A DNA stretch of 64,000 nucleotides, taken from positions 248,001 to 312,000 of the forward strand of contig NZ_BDAV01000014.1 of assembly GCF_001612635.1 (NCBI RefSeq). The letters are read 5' to 3'. The position numbers and the translations under genes were made by a program. Shown here one piece after another: positions 32,822-41,655 of the stretch; within the stretch, counting starts at the first letter, position 1; each line of letters begins with the position of its first letter. Source of the stretch: Nocardia africana NBRC 100379 (GTDB lineage: Bacteria > Actinomycetota > Actinomycetes > Mycobacteriales > Mycobacteriaceae). The notes under the pieces are model-generated. The model was not told the origin of the DNA. It made no database searches and saw only the letters and a list, made by a program, of their open reading frames with translations.

Positions 32822-33580
32822 TCAGAGCCGACGGCCGCCGTCGACGTAGATGGTCTGGCCGGTGATGAAGGACGCCTCGTCGGAGGCGAGGAAGGCCACG
32901 GTGTTCGCGATGTCCTCGGGGCGGCCGACCCGGCGCACCGGCGTGATCTCGGCCGATTTCGCCTGCCACTCTTCGACACTCACGCCGACGCGGGCCGCGG
33001 TGGCGGCGGTCATCTCGGTGACGATGAAGCCCGGCGCGACCGCGTTGACGGTGATGCCGTAGGGCCCCAGTTCGATCGCCAGGGTGCGGGTGAGTCCCTG
33101 GATGCCCATCTTGGCGGCCGAGTAGTTGGCCTGGCCGCGGTTGCCGAGCGCCGAGACGCTGGAGGTGTTGACGATCTTGCCGTAGCGGCGGGCGACCATA
33201 TGCCGTTGTGCCGCACGCGAACACAGGAACGCGCCGCGCAGATGCACCGACATCACGGTGTCCCAGTCGTCGGCCGACATCTTGAACAGCAGGTTGTCGC
33301 GCAGCACGCCGGCGTTGTTGACCAGGATGTCGAGCGAGCCCAGTTCCGCCGCGACCCGATCGAAGGCGGAGTCGACGCTCGCCTCGTCGGTGACATCGCA
33401 GGCCAGCGGGACGGCCACGCCACCGGCGGCGACGATCGAGTCCGCGGTGGCCTTGCAGGCGTTCTCGTCGAGGTCGGCGATGGCGACGGCCGCCCCGTCG
33501 GCGGCCAGGCGGGCCGCGGTGGCCGCGCCGATGCCCCGGGCGGCGCCGGTCACCACGGCCACTCTGCGCTGTTCTGTCAT
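32822..33580 (-). CDS. Short-chain dehydrogenase (FabG-like)
   Basis: Classical SDR of 252 residues. NAD(P) motif TGAARGIG (11-18), NNAGVL, catalytic Ser-Tyr-Lys in SSVSALGNRGQANYSAAK, C-terminal DGGRRL. Probably oxidises a 3-hydroxyacyl-CoA within the surrounding acyl-CoA operon (or reduces 3-oxoacyl substrates). Acidic ADLDENA after strand 2 suggests NAD preference. Lies 25 nt after the upstream acyl-CoA dehydrogenase. Confidence 0.92.
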   Translation of the reverse strand: MTEQRRVAVVTGAARGIGAATAARLAADGAAVAIADLDENACKATADSIVAAGGVAVPLACDVTDEASVDSAFDRVAAELGSLDILVNNAGVLRDNLLFKMSADDWDTVMSVHLRGAFLCSRAAQRHMVARRYGKIVNTSSVSALGNRGQANYSAAKMGIQGLTRTLAIELGPYGITVNAVAPGFIVTEMTAATAARVGVSVEEWQAKSAEITPVRRVGRPEDIANTVAFLASDEASFITGQTIYVDGGRRL

Positions 33581-33605
33581 CGAATTCTCTCCTCGGAATC
33601 GGTTG

Positions 33606-34757
33606 TCAGACGAAGGCGTTCACGCCGGTGAGGGCGCGGCCGATGAGTAGTTTCTGGATCTGGCTGGTGCCTTCGTAGAGGGTGAGCACCCGCGCGTCGC
33701 GCAGATACTTCGACACCGGGTATTCGTCGATGTACCCGTACCCGCCGAAGACCTGGATGGCGTTGTTCGCCGCCTTCACCGCGGCCTCACTGGCGAACAG
33801 CTTCGCCACCGACGCCTCGGTGCCGAACGGTTCGCCGCGGTCGACCAGGTCGGCGACCCGCCAGGCCAGCAGCCGCGCGGCCTCCACGTCGACGGCGATG
33901 TCGGCGATCAACTCCTGGACCAGCTGGTAGGAGGCGATCGGTTTGCCGAACTGTTCGCGTTCCCCGGCATAGCGCACCGCGGCCTCGAGGCAGGCGCGGG
34001 CGACCCCGACACATCCCGCGGCCACGCCCATGCGGCCCTTGTCGAGGGCGGCCATCGCGATCCGGAAGCCGTGCCCCTCGGCGCCGAGTCGTGCCGAATC
34101 CGGCACGCGTACCCCGTCGAGCACGATTTCCGCGGTCGCCTGGCCGCGCAGGCCGAGCTTGCCCTTGATCTCGGTGCGGCCGAAACCCGGTGCGTCCGTG
34201 GGCACGAGGAATGCGGTGACCCCCTTGGGGCCCGGTTGTCCGGTGCGGGCGAAGATCAGCGCGATATCGGCCCAGGTGCCGTTGGTGATGAACATCTTGG
34301 TGCCGGTGAGCACCCAGTCCTCGCCGTCGCGGACCGCGCGGGTGGTCAGATTCGCCGCGTCGGATCCGGTGCCCGGTTCGGTGAGGCCGAAGCAGCCCAG
34401 TGACTCCCCCGCGCACAAGCGCGGCAGCCAGTCCTGTTTCTGCTGTTCGCTGCCGTAGGCCTTGATCGACTTGCCAACCAGGCCGAGCGAGACCGACACG
34501 ATGCCGCGCACCGAGCTGTCACCACGGCCGAGCTCCTCGAGCAGCAGGCAGTACGACAGCGCGTCGCCACCCGAGCCGCCGTACTCCTCCGGGATCTCGA
34601 TACCGAGAAAACCCATGTCGCCGAGTTTGCGCACGATCGCGGTATCCACCGATTCGGCTCGGTCCCAGGCCGCGGCGTAGGGCACGACCTCCTTGTCGAC
34701 CCAGGCGCGGGCGACCTCGCGCAGCTCGCGGTGGGCATCGCCGAGTTGCAGATCCAT
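33606..34757 (-). CDS. fadE: Acyl-CoA dehydrogenase, first gene of operon
   Basis: 383-residue flavoenzyme. CFGLTEPGTGSDAANLTTRA, EQFGKPIASYQLVQELIADI, QVFGGYGYIDEYPVSKYLRDARV and LYEGTSQIQKLLIGRAL (catalytic Glu in YEGTS) define it. It differs clearly from the other dehydrogenase in the operon (EGTS versus GGTNE), so the pair may act on different substrates or as an unusual heteromer. ATG with AGGAG about 10 nt upstream, overlapping a palindromic operator facing a divergent TetR gene. Confidence 0.93.
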   Translation of the reverse strand: MDLQLGDAHRELREVARAWVDKEVVPYAAAWDRAESVDTAIVRKLGDMGFLGIEIPEEYGGSGGDALSYCLLLEELGRGDSSVRGIVSVSLGLVGKSIKAYGSEQQKQDWLPRLCAGESLGCFGLTEPGTGSDAANLTTRAVRDGEDWVLTGTKMFITNGTWADIALIFARTGQPGPKGVTAFLVPTDAPGFGRTEIKGKLGLRGQATAEIVLDGVRVPDSARLGAEGHGFRIAMAALDKGRMGVAAGCVGVARACLEAAVRYAGEREQFGKPIASYQLVQELIADIAVDVEAARLLAWRVADLVDRGEPFGTEASVAKLFASEAAVKAANNAIQVFGGYGYIDEYPVSKYLRDARVLTLYEGTSQIQKLLIGRALTGVNAFV

Positions 34758-34768
34758 GACGGAAAACT

Positions 34769-34821
34769 CCTAACCGAACGTTGTTAGGTATCTACCGCCA
34801 CGATAAACTAACAGCGTTCGG
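34769..34821. promoter_or_regulatory. TetR-type operator region, palindrome plus inverted second copy
   Basis: CCTAACCGAACGTTGTTAGG (34769-34788) has perfect 6-bp arms CCTAAC/GTTAGG around 8 bp. Its inner 14 bases (34774-34787) recur inverted at 34808-34821 (CTAACAGCGTTCGG, 13 of 14 matching) after a 20-bp spacer. It lies between the divergent dehydrogenase and TetR genes and covers the dehydrogenase ribosome site. Confidence 0.65.
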
Positions 34822-34897
34822 ATGTTCAAGGCCCCGGTACCCAACGGTGTAGGTTGACTCGGCACGGATCGGTGTCGCGGCGAAGGAGGTGGCGAAG

Positions 34898-35563
34898 ATG
34901 CCCCGGCCACGGGTACCGCTACTGAGTCGCGAACGCATCCGCGAGACGGCACTGGAATTGATCGACCGCGACGGACTCCCCGAGCTCTCGATGCGGAAAC
35001 TGGCCGCCGAGCTGGGCGTTCAGGCGGCCTCGCTGTACGGGCACTACCCCACCAAGGACGATCTGCTCGACGATATCGCCGCCGGCATCATGTCCCATGT
35101 GGACGCCTCGGCCTTCGAGACCGCCGACTGGCGCACCGGCCTCGTGTCGTGGGCGCGCTCCTACCGCGCCGCCCTGGTCCGCCACCCCAACTTCGTCCCC
35201 TACCTGGCCTCGGGCCCCGGTAAGCGCGAGGAGAATCTGCGCGCGGCCGACGCCGTGCACGGCGGCCTGGTCGGCGCCGGCTGGCCACCCCGCCAGGCCA
35301 CCATGATCGGCGCCGCGACGCGCTATGTGGTGATGGGCTCGACCATCGGCTCGTTCTCGCGCGGCTTCGTCGACGATGTGCAGGTCTACCGCGACCGCTA
35401 TCCCCATCTCGAGCAGGCCCATCTCCTGCGCGCCAAGGCCGACGAAATCGATTCGGAGAGTTTCGAATTGGCGCTGGAGTCGTTCATCACCGGCCTGGAG
35501 ATTCGTTTCGCCGCCATTCAGCAGCGGCGCGCCCGCCGCCGCGAGAAGTCCGCCGAGATCTGA
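34898..35563 (+). CDS. TetR-family regulator
   Basis: 221 residues. N-terminal HTH: LSRERIRETALELIDRDGLPELSMRKLAAELGVQAASLYGHYPTKDDLLDDIA, classic TetR. The helical C-terminal ligand domain includes AATRYVVMGSTIGSFSRGF. ATG at 34898 has AAGGAGG 8 nt upstream; the nearer GTG at 34889 overlaps that site. Divergent from the acyl-CoA operon with a palindromic operator between, so it is probably an acyl-CoA-responsive repressor of that operon and of itself. A TAGGTT -10 box lies at 34851-34856. Confidence 0.88.
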   Translation: MPRPRVPLLSRERIRETALELIDRDGLPELSMRKLAAELGVQAASLYGHYPTKDDLLDDIAAGIMSHVDASAFETADWRTGLVSWARSYRAALVRHPNFVPYLASGPGKREENLRAADAVHGGLVGAGWPPRQATMIGAATRYVVMGSTIGSFSRGFVDDVQVYRDRYPHLEQAHLLRAKADEIDSESFELALESFITGLEIRFAAIQQRRARRREKSAEI

Positions 35564-35587
35564 CACCGGCCCACCCGGCAGAAACGC

Positions 35588-35628
35588 CCGCGGGCCGGCT
35601 CGGACGACGATTCCGAGCCGGCCCGCGG
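35588..35628. terminator. Bidirectional terminator, 17-bp stem
   Basis: Perfect 17-bp inverted repeat (35588-35604 and 35612-35628) with a 7-nt loop between the convergent TetR and sulfotransferase genes; core CCGCGGGCCGGCTCGGA. Confidence 0.85.
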
Positions 35629-35642
35629 CGTAGAGAGCGAGC

Positions 35643-36779
35643 TCAGAGGTCGGCGAAGACCGACCGCACCTCGTCCTCGGTCAGCCCGTAGTCGGCCAGC
35701 GAGTACTTGTGGGCGGGTTTGCGGTCGCCGGATTTGCTTTCCTCGTCCAGCGCCCGCATGGCATCGCGGGCGGGCTCGGTGTAATCCAGTCCGAAGGCCG
35801 AATAGATCTTCTCGACGGTGCCGAACGGATCCGCGCGCAGATCCTCGAATTGGATGTCGAGGAACTGGTCGGGGTTGTATCGCGCACGCGCGGAATTGAA
35901 TTCGCGCAGGCCGCGCGACCAGAGTTCGAGCTGGGTGCGGCCGATCGTCTCACCGGCGAAGGTGTTCGACCAGCCCTTGGTGGCCTGTTCGGACAGGCTG
36001 CACGAGGAACCGACGATGGTCACCGGGTCGCGGTGGGTCTGGATGATCAGCGCGTCGGGGTAGACCTCCATCAGCGCGTCCAGCGCGAACAGGTGGCTGG
36101 GGTTCTTCAGCACCCAGCCCCTCGTGTCGCCCAGGCCGATCAGCTGCAGGTTGCGCTTGTGCCGCTGATAGGCGTTGGTCCAGTCCTGCTGCTGCAGCCA
36201 CTGCGAATAGGTCGGCAGATAGGCCAGCGATTCGTAGGCGATGGACTTCACCGTCTGGCGCAGCAGCTGCCAGCATTCCTCGACCTCGGCGGCACTCATG
36301 TAGTGCAGGCCCATGAATTCCGGATTGTCGATGTGATGCTGCGCGAAACCGGCGTCGATCTGCTGGAACACCGGATTGTCGGCCCAGGTCTCGCGCGGCG
36401 GGCGCGGCTGCGGCAGTTCGGTCAGCCACATCTCGAGCGCCTGATGCTGTGGGTCGGCGGCCAGCAGCCGATGCAGCGCGGTGGTGCCGGTGCGGGGCAG
36501 GCCGGTGACGAAGATCGGCCGCTGGATCGCGGTCTCGGCGTACCCGGGATTGGCCTTCCAGGACGCCTCGCTCAGCGCCCGCGCGACCAGTGCGCCGCGC
36601 AGGAAGTAGCGGTTCATCTTGGAACCGAGTTCGGTGAGGTCGGCGTCGCGCCGATACGAGTCGAGCAGCACACCGAGTGCCTCGGTGTAGTCGTCGGGGC
36701 CGAAATCGGTGAGGCCGCACGCCTTGGTGGCGGATGCGTGCAGATCCTCGACGGTGCCGACAGTGGTACGAGCGGTCAT
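35643..36779 (-). CDS. PAPS-dependent sulfotransferase
   Basis: Transfers sulfate from PAPS to an unknown acceptor. The 5'-phosphosulfate loop FVTGLPRTGTTALHRLL (about residues 89-105) and the 3'-phosphate block LIIQTHRDPVTIVGSSCSL are clear. 378 residues; resembles the mycobacterial Stf-type proteins such as Rv3529c. ATG with GAGGAAC about 9 nt upstream. It is the last gene of an operon that starts with cysD and cysNC, which make PAPS, so the sulfate donor is produced by its own operon. The acceptor may be a lipid, sterol-like or carbohydrate molecule (inference). Confidence 0.88.
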   Translation of the reverse strand: MTARTTVGTVEDLHASATKACGLTDFGPDDYTEALGVLLDSYRRDADLTELGSKMNRYFLRGALVARALSEASWKANPGYAETAIQRPIFVTGLPRTGTTALHRLLAADPQHQALEMWLTELPQPRPPRETWADNPVFQQIDAGFAQHHIDNPEFMGLHYMSAAEVEECWQLLRQTVKSIAYESLAYLPTYSQWLQQQDWTNAYQRHKRNLQLIGLGDTRGWVLKNPSHLFALDALMEVYPDALIIQTHRDPVTIVGSSCSLSEQATKGWSNTFAGETIGRTQLELWSRGLREFNSARARYNPDQFLDIQFEDLRADPFGTVEKIYSAFGLDYTEPARDAMRALDEESKSGDRKPAHKYSLADYGLTEDEVRSVFADL

Positions 36780-36792
36780 GAAATTCTGTTCC

Positions 36793-37584
36793 TCACACGT
36801 GGTATTCGCCGCAGTTGACGTCCAGGGTCTGGCCGGTGATGGCGCTGGCCCACTCGGAGGCGAGAAACACCACGGCCCTGGCGATCTCGTCCGGTTCGGG
36901 CAGGCGCTTCAGATCCGACCGGGAGGCGGTCTGCTCATAGACCTGGTCGACCGTGATGCCGTATTTCTTGGCGACCTCACCGAAATACCATTTCAGCTGG
37001 TCGGCCCAGATATAGCCGGGCGCCACACTGTTGACCCGAATCCCCTTGGCGCCCAGTTCGGTTGCCAGCGTCTGCGACATCGCCAGCAGCGCCGATTTGG
37101 CGACCTTGTAACTGCCGTAGCGCGGTTCGGAGTGCCGCAGCACCGACGAGTTGATCATCACGACCGCGCCGTGGGTCTTGGCCAGTTCGTCGGTGAAGGC
37201 CTGGGTCGCCCGCAGTGTGCCGAGAACGGTCAACTCCAGGCTGTCGCTGATCTGCTGAAAGTCCGTGCGCTCCAGCGGTTTCATCGACGGCATGGCGAAG
37301 GCGTTGTTGATCAGCGCGTCGACCCGGCCGAAGGTTTCGACCGTGCGCTCGACCAGATTCGCCACCGCGGCGTCGTCGGTGATGTCGGTCGGCACGATCA
37401 GGCTCGTCCCACCCGCGCCGTCGATCTCGCCGGCCACCTCCCGCAGCCGCGATTCGGTCCGCGCGGCCAGCACCACCTTCGCGCCGGCAGCGGCCGCCTG
37501 CACGCACAGGGCACGGCCCAGTCCGGGGCCCACGCCGCTGATCACGACCACCTTGTCGGCCAGCAGGCCCGTTCCGGCGCTCAT
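36793..37584 (-). CDS. Short-chain dehydrogenase/reductase
   Basis: 263-residue SDR. Cofactor loop SGVGPGLG, NNAFAMPSM instead of the usual NNAG, catalytic Ser/Tyr/Lys in NSSVLRHSEPRYGSYKVAKSAL, and a long loop WADQLKWYFGEVAKKYGITVDQVYEQ that probably shapes the substrate pocket. Start ATG overlaps the DUF1214 stop (ATGA); the sulfotransferase starts 13 nt after its stop. Comparable to Rv3530c in a similar M. tuberculosis trio (from memory). It may create or remove the hydroxyl that is sulfated. Confidence 0.88.
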   Translation of the reverse strand: MSAGTGLLADKVVVISGVGPGLGRALCVQAAAAGAKVVLAARTESRLREVAGEIDGAGGTSLIVPTDITDDAAVANLVERTVETFGRVDALINNAFAMPSMKPLERTDFQQISDSLELTVLGTLRATQAFTDELAKTHGAVVMINSSVLRHSEPRYGSYKVAKSALLAMSQTLATELGAKGIRVNSVAPGYIWADQLKWYFGEVAKKYGITVDQVYEQTASRSDLKRLPEPDEIARAVVFLASEWASAITGQTLDVNCGEYHV

Positions 37585-38819
37585 CCGAGCATCCGATCGG
37601 CGAAACCGCGCTGGCGGTCGGCGATGCGGGCGCGCCAGCCCTGCTCGTCGATGCGGTTGAGGTCGTAGTGCGGCAGCTGCGCCGCCACCTCGTCGAACGG
37701 CACGAGGGCGAATTGCGGCCCGTCCGCGGGAGTCATCTCGCGGGCGACGCGCTGCCACCGGAGCTGCAGGATGCCGCGGCGACGTCCGGTGGTCTCGATC
37801 CAGTTGGTGATGCCCGGGTTGCGAGCCGAGACCACCATGCGGATCATCCCGTCCGGATCGACCTGGGCCTGCGCGCTGTTCAGGCTGGTCTGATGGTTGA
37901 CGTAGTCGAGGGAGATATACCAGCGGCTGCCGAGCTGGAATCCCTGATACGGCGCATCGGATTTCGGCACCGTGATCACCAGCGCCTGGTCGTCGTCGAG
38001 ATCGAAATGTCCGACCGAGGAGTACTGCGTGCTGAGCCCGCCCGGGGTGAGCCGCGGCTCGGTGAGAGTGTTCACCGGCAGGTCCAGGTAGAACCACTTC
38101 GGGAAGTTGAACCAGGTGTGGATGCGTTGCACCAGCGCCCGCGCCGCGGCCCGATACCGCTTGCGCAGCTGTTCGACACCGGGTTCGGCGGGCGCGGTCC
38201 CGACGGTGTCGAGGCGCTCGATGCGGATGCTGCCCTTCTTCTCCGCGTTCCAGTCGCCGTAGACCTCGCGCACCGCGAGCATCGAGGCGCCCTCGCCGAG
38301 GACGAAATAGTTCGGTCCGGCATCAGCTTTCGGCGGGCCGAAGCGGAGCTGGTAGCTGCCGTCGGCGGCGATCCGCAGGCGACGGTCGTCGAAGGCGTCG
38401 TCGCCGTTGGGCACGTCGGTGGCGGTGTAGTCGCCGCGCAGCACCTGGAAGCTGAGGTCGACGGTACTGCCGCGGACACCGGTGAGCAGATATTCCGCAC
38501 CCGGCTCGACATTGGCGTGGTAGTAGAGCGTATCCGGGTTGTCCAGGCCCATTTTCGCGTGCGGACCGGTGGAGCTCACGAAATACGGGTGGCTGGTGCC
38601 GTGCGTGCCCGACAGCTGCAGGCAGGCGGCGATACTGCCCGCGAGATAGGCGTAGCCCTCGGCGAGATCCTTCTCATCATGGATGAAATCCGCTGCCGCG
38701 ATCAGCTTCTCGGCCTCGGCGATCGCCGCGGTGAACGGTTCGGTCAGCGGAGCCCCGCCCGCAAGTCCGTTTCCGGTGGCGGTGGCGGTTCCCGGTGACG
38801 ATCCTGTCGATGTACTCAT
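37581..38819 (-). CDS. DUF1214 domain-containing protein
   Basis: 412-residue soluble protein of unknown chemistry. The beta-rich C-terminal part with FPKWFYLDLPVN, AQVDPDGMIRMVVSARNPGITNWIETTGRRRGILQLRWQR fits DUF1214/DUF1254-type domains. The first 25 residues are Ser/Thr/Gly-rich. ATG with AGGAC about 5 nt upstream. Coupled to the SDR (ATGA), 35 nt after cysNC. A similar DUF1214-SDR-sulfotransferase trio occurs at Rv3529c-Rv3531c as I recall. Possibly a ligand-binding or lyase-like partner of the sulfation pathway. Confidence 0.82.
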   Translation of the reverse strand: MSTSTGSSPGTATATGNGLAGGAPLTEPFTAAIAEAEKLIAAADFIHDEKDLAEGYAYLAGSIAACLQLSGTHGTSHPYFVSSTGPHAKMGLDNPDTLYYHANVEPGAEYLLTGVRGSTVDLSFQVLRGDYTATDVPNGDDAFDDRRLRIAADGSYQLRFGPPKADAGPNYFVLGEGASMLAVREVYGDWNAEKKGSIRIERLDTVGTAPAEPGVEQLRKRYRAAARALVQRIHTWFNFPKWFYLDLPVNTLTEPRLTPGGLSTQYSSVGHFDLDDDQALVITVPKSDAPYQGFQLGSRWYISLDYVNHQTSLNSAQAQVDPDGMIRMVVSARNPGITNWIETTGRRRGILQLRWQRVAREMTPADGPQFALVPFDEVAAQLPHYDLNRIDEQGWRARIADRQRGFADRMLG

Positions 38820-38854
38820 GTCGTCCTAGCGTGTTGTGCGGGCGGTACTGCGAT

Positions 38855-40747
38855 TCACAGTCTCAGTTCGCGGCGGATCAGCGCGGCGATGTCGGCGGGT
38901 GAGCCGTGGTCGGGAGTGATCACGAGCTCGGCGTGTTCGGGACGTTCGTAGGGTGAGTCGATACCGGTGAACTCCGGCAGCCGGCCCGCGCGGGCCTTGG
39001 CGTACAACCCCTTCGGATCCCGGCGCTCACACACCTCGAGCGGCGTGTCGACGAAGATCTCGTGGAAGTCCAGGCCGCTCGCGGCATGCACTCCGCGCGC
39101 TTGCTCGCGCTGGTCGGCGAACGGGCTGATCACCGAGACGATGGCGATCAGGCCGGCATCGGCGAACAACGAGGCCACCTGGGCCACCCGGCGGATGTTC
39201 TCGCGCCGGTCCTCGTCGGTGAAACCGAGATCGGCGTTGAGCCCGTGCCGCAGATTGTCGCCGTCGAGCCGATAGGCCGGGCGGCCGGCGGCCACCAGCT
39301 GGCGCTCCAATTCCACGGCGATCGTGGACTTTCCGGAGCCGGACAGACCGGTCAGCCACACCGTCGCACCGGCGTGCGGGCGCTGGCCGCGGCCCACCGA
39401 CGAGCTGTGCCAGACGACGTCCTCGCGAACCACCGCCGGTGCGGCCGAGGCGTCCGGCACCGACTCCGGCCCGGTGTCGCGGGCCAGGATCATCCCGGCG
39501 GCCACGGTCTGATCGGTGTCCTCGTCGATCAGGATGAAACTGCCGGTACGGCGATTGTCGCGATAACTGTCGACCATCAGCGGACGCTGGCTGCGCAGGG
39601 TGAGGCGGCCGATGTCGTTGAGCGCCAAGGCTTCTGCGTCGGTGACACGATGCAAGGTGTTGACGTCGAGCCGGTAGTCGAGGTCGTGGACCTGCACGCG
39701 GGTGGTCTGGGCGGCGGTGCGGATCGCATAGCGCGCCCCGGGCCACAATTCGGTGGTCTCGGAGAACCAGCACACCATCGCGTCGACCTCGTCGGCGATA
39801 TGCGGCCGATTACCGGGACGGGCCAGCATATCTCCGCGCCCCACATCGACTTCGTCGTCGAGTTCCACCGAGACCGCCATCCCGGTGAACCCTTCGTCCA
39901 CCTTAACCCCGCCCGGCCCCCAGATCCGCGCGACCCGCGACGAGCGCCCGGACGGCAGCACGACCACCTCGTCGCCGGGTTTGAAGATGCCGCCCGCGAT
40001 GGTCCCCGCATAGGTGCGATGCCCGGCCCCGCCGGCGGCGGCGTCGGCGGCATGCGGGCGGATGACGTACTGCACCGGCAGCCGCGCGTCGATCAGGTTG
40101 CGGTCCGAGGCGATATGCACCTGTTCCAGGTGGCTCAGCAGCGGCGGGCCCGCATACCACGGCGTATGCGCGGAATCGGTGACCACATTGTCGCCGTGCA
40201 GCGCCGATACCGGCACGAAACTCAGATCGCCGACGGTCAGTTTCGCCGCGAAATTGGCGAATTCCTCGCGGATCTCCTCGAATCGCGCGGCCGACCAGTC
40301 GACCAGATCCATCTTGTTCACACACACCACCAGGTGTGGCACCCCGAGCAGCGAGGCCAGGAACGCGTGGCGGCGGGTCTGCTCGACGACACCCTTGCGC
40401 GCGTCGACGAGGATCAGCGCCAGATCCGCCGTGGAGGCGCCGGTGACCATATTGCGCGTGTACTGCACGTGGCCCGGGGTGTCGGCGATGATGAACTTGC
40501 GGCGCGGCGTGGTGAAGTAGCGGTACGCCACGTCGATGGTGATGCCCTGTTCCCGCTCGGCACGCAGGCCGTCGGTCACCAGCGCCAGATCCGTTGCGGC
40601 ATCGCCACGTTGGGCGCTGGCCCGTTCGATGGCGGCCAGCTGATCGGAGAACAGGCTCTTGGAGTCGTAGAGCAGGCGGCCGATGAGGGTGGACTTGCCG
40701 TCGTCGACACTGCCGGCCGTCGCGAGACGTAACAGATTGCGGCTCAT
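38855..40747 (-). CDS. cysNC: Bifunctional sulfate adenylyltransferase subunit 1 / APS kinase
   Basis: 630-residue fusion. N-terminal GTPase of the EF-Tu type: GSVDDGKST (12-20), DTPGHVQYTRNM, CVNKMDLV; it drives APS synthesis together with CysD. C-terminal APS kinase from about residue 460: GLSGSGKST at 467, DGDNLRHGLN, FTGIDSPYERP; it makes PAPS. ATG start overlaps the cysD stop by one base (TGATG). Unusually, it continues into sulfotransferase-associated genes on the same strand rather than into sulfate-assimilation genes such as cysH. Confidence 0.95.
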   Translation of the reverse strand: MSRNLLRLATAGSVDDGKSTLIGRLLYDSKSLFSDQLAAIERASAQRGDAATDLALVTDGLRAEREQGITIDVAYRYFTTPRRKFIIADTPGHVQYTRNMVTGASTADLALILVDARKGVVEQTRRHAFLASLLGVPHLVVCVNKMDLVDWSAARFEEIREEFANFAAKLTVGDLSFVPVSALHGDNVVTDSAHTPWYAGPPLLSHLEQVHIASDRNLIDARLPVQYVIRPHAADAAAGGAGHRTYAGTIAGGIFKPGDEVVVLPSGRSSRVARIWGPGGVKVDEGFTGMAVSVELDDEVDVGRGDMLARPGNRPHIADEVDAMVCWFSETTELWPGARYAIRTAAQTTRVQVHDLDYRLDVNTLHRVTDAEALALNDIGRLTLRSQRPLMVDSYRDNRRTGSFILIDEDTDQTVAAGMILARDTGPESVPDASAAPAVVREDVVWHSSSVGRGQRPHAGATVWLTGLSGSGKSTIAVELERQLVAAGRPAYRLDGDNLRHGLNADLGFTDEDRRENIRRVAQVASLFADAGLIAIVSVISPFADQREQARGVHAASGLDFHEIFVDTPLEVCERRDPKGLYAKARAGRLPEFTGIDSPYERPEHAELVITPDHGSPADIAALIRRELRL

Positions 40748-41655
40748 CAGAAGTAACCCTCCCGCTTGCGGTCTTCCATCCCGGATTCGGAGATGCGGTC
40801 GTCGGCGCGGGTGGCGCCGCGTTCGGTGAGCCGGGTGATCGCGGTTTCGGCGATCACGGCCGCCGGGTTGTCGGCCTCGCTCTCTATACATCCGGTGCAG
40901 GTGGCATCGCCCACGGTGCGGAACCGCACCGTCGTCTCGAATACCGGTTCGTCCGGGCCCGGAGTCAGGAAGGGATTGGCGGCCAGCAGCATTCCGTCGC
41001 GGCGGAAGACCGGGCGGCGGTGCGCGTAGTACAGCGACGGCAGTTCCACCGCCTCGCGGTCGATGTACTCCCAGATGTCGAGTTCGGTCCAGTTCGACAG
41101 CGGGAACACCCGGATGTGCTGGCCCGCACGGTGTTTGCCGTTGTAGAGGTTCCACACCTCCGGGCGCTGCGCCCGCGGCTCCCAGGCGCCGAATTCGTCG
41201 CGGAAACTGAACACCCGCTCCTTGGCGCGGGCCTTCTCCTCGTCGCGGCGCGCCCCGCCGAACACGGCGTCGAACCGATGTTCGGCGATCGCGCGCAGCA
41301 ATGTGGTGGTCTGCAACCGGTTCCGGCTCTCCCCCGGGCGCTCGGTCACCCGCCCGGCGTCGATATCGTCCTGCACCCGCGCCACCAGCAGCCGCGCGCC
41401 GAGCCTGGCCGCCGTGCGATCGCGGAAGTCGATCACCTCGTCGAAGTTGTGCCCGGTGTCGACGTGCAGCAGCGCGAACGGCAGCGCCGCCGGCCAGAAC
41501 GCCTTGCGCGCCAACTCCAGCATCACCGCCGAGTCCTTACCGCCGGAGAACAGCAGCACCGGTCGTTCGAAGGTGGCCGCCACCTCCCGGAAGATGTGCA
41601 CCGATTCGGCCTCGAGGGCCGACAGATGCGACAGCTCGTATCCCGTCCGCATCAC
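40747..41655 (-). CDS. cysD: Sulfate adenylyltransferase subunit 2
   Basis: PP-loop ATP pyrophosphatase forming APS from sulfate and ATP. LLFSGGKDSAVML near residue 35, LHVDTGHNFDEVIDFRD, GGARRDEEKARAKER, and the C-terminal TGCIESEADN and MEDRKREGYF are diagnostic. 302 residues; GTG at 41655 is directly followed by ATG at 41652, either could start. First gene of the cysD-cysNC-DUF1214-SDR-sulfotransferase operon. An AT-rich palindrome lies about 70 nt upstream. Confidence 0.95.
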   Translation of the reverse strand: MMRTGYELSHLSALEAESVHIFREVAATFERPVLLFSGGKDSAVMLELARKAFWPAALPFALLHVDTGHNFDEVIDFRDRTAARLGARLLVARVQDDIDAGRVTERPGESRNRLQTTTLLRAIAEHRFDAVFGGARRDEEKARAKERVFSFRDEFGAWEPRAQRPEVWNLYNGKHRAGQHIRVFPLSNWTELDIWEYIDREAVELPSLYYAHRRPVFRRDGMLLAANPFLTPGPDEPVFETTVRFRTVGDATCTGCIESEADNPAAVIAETAITRLTERGATRADDRISESGMEDRKREGYF

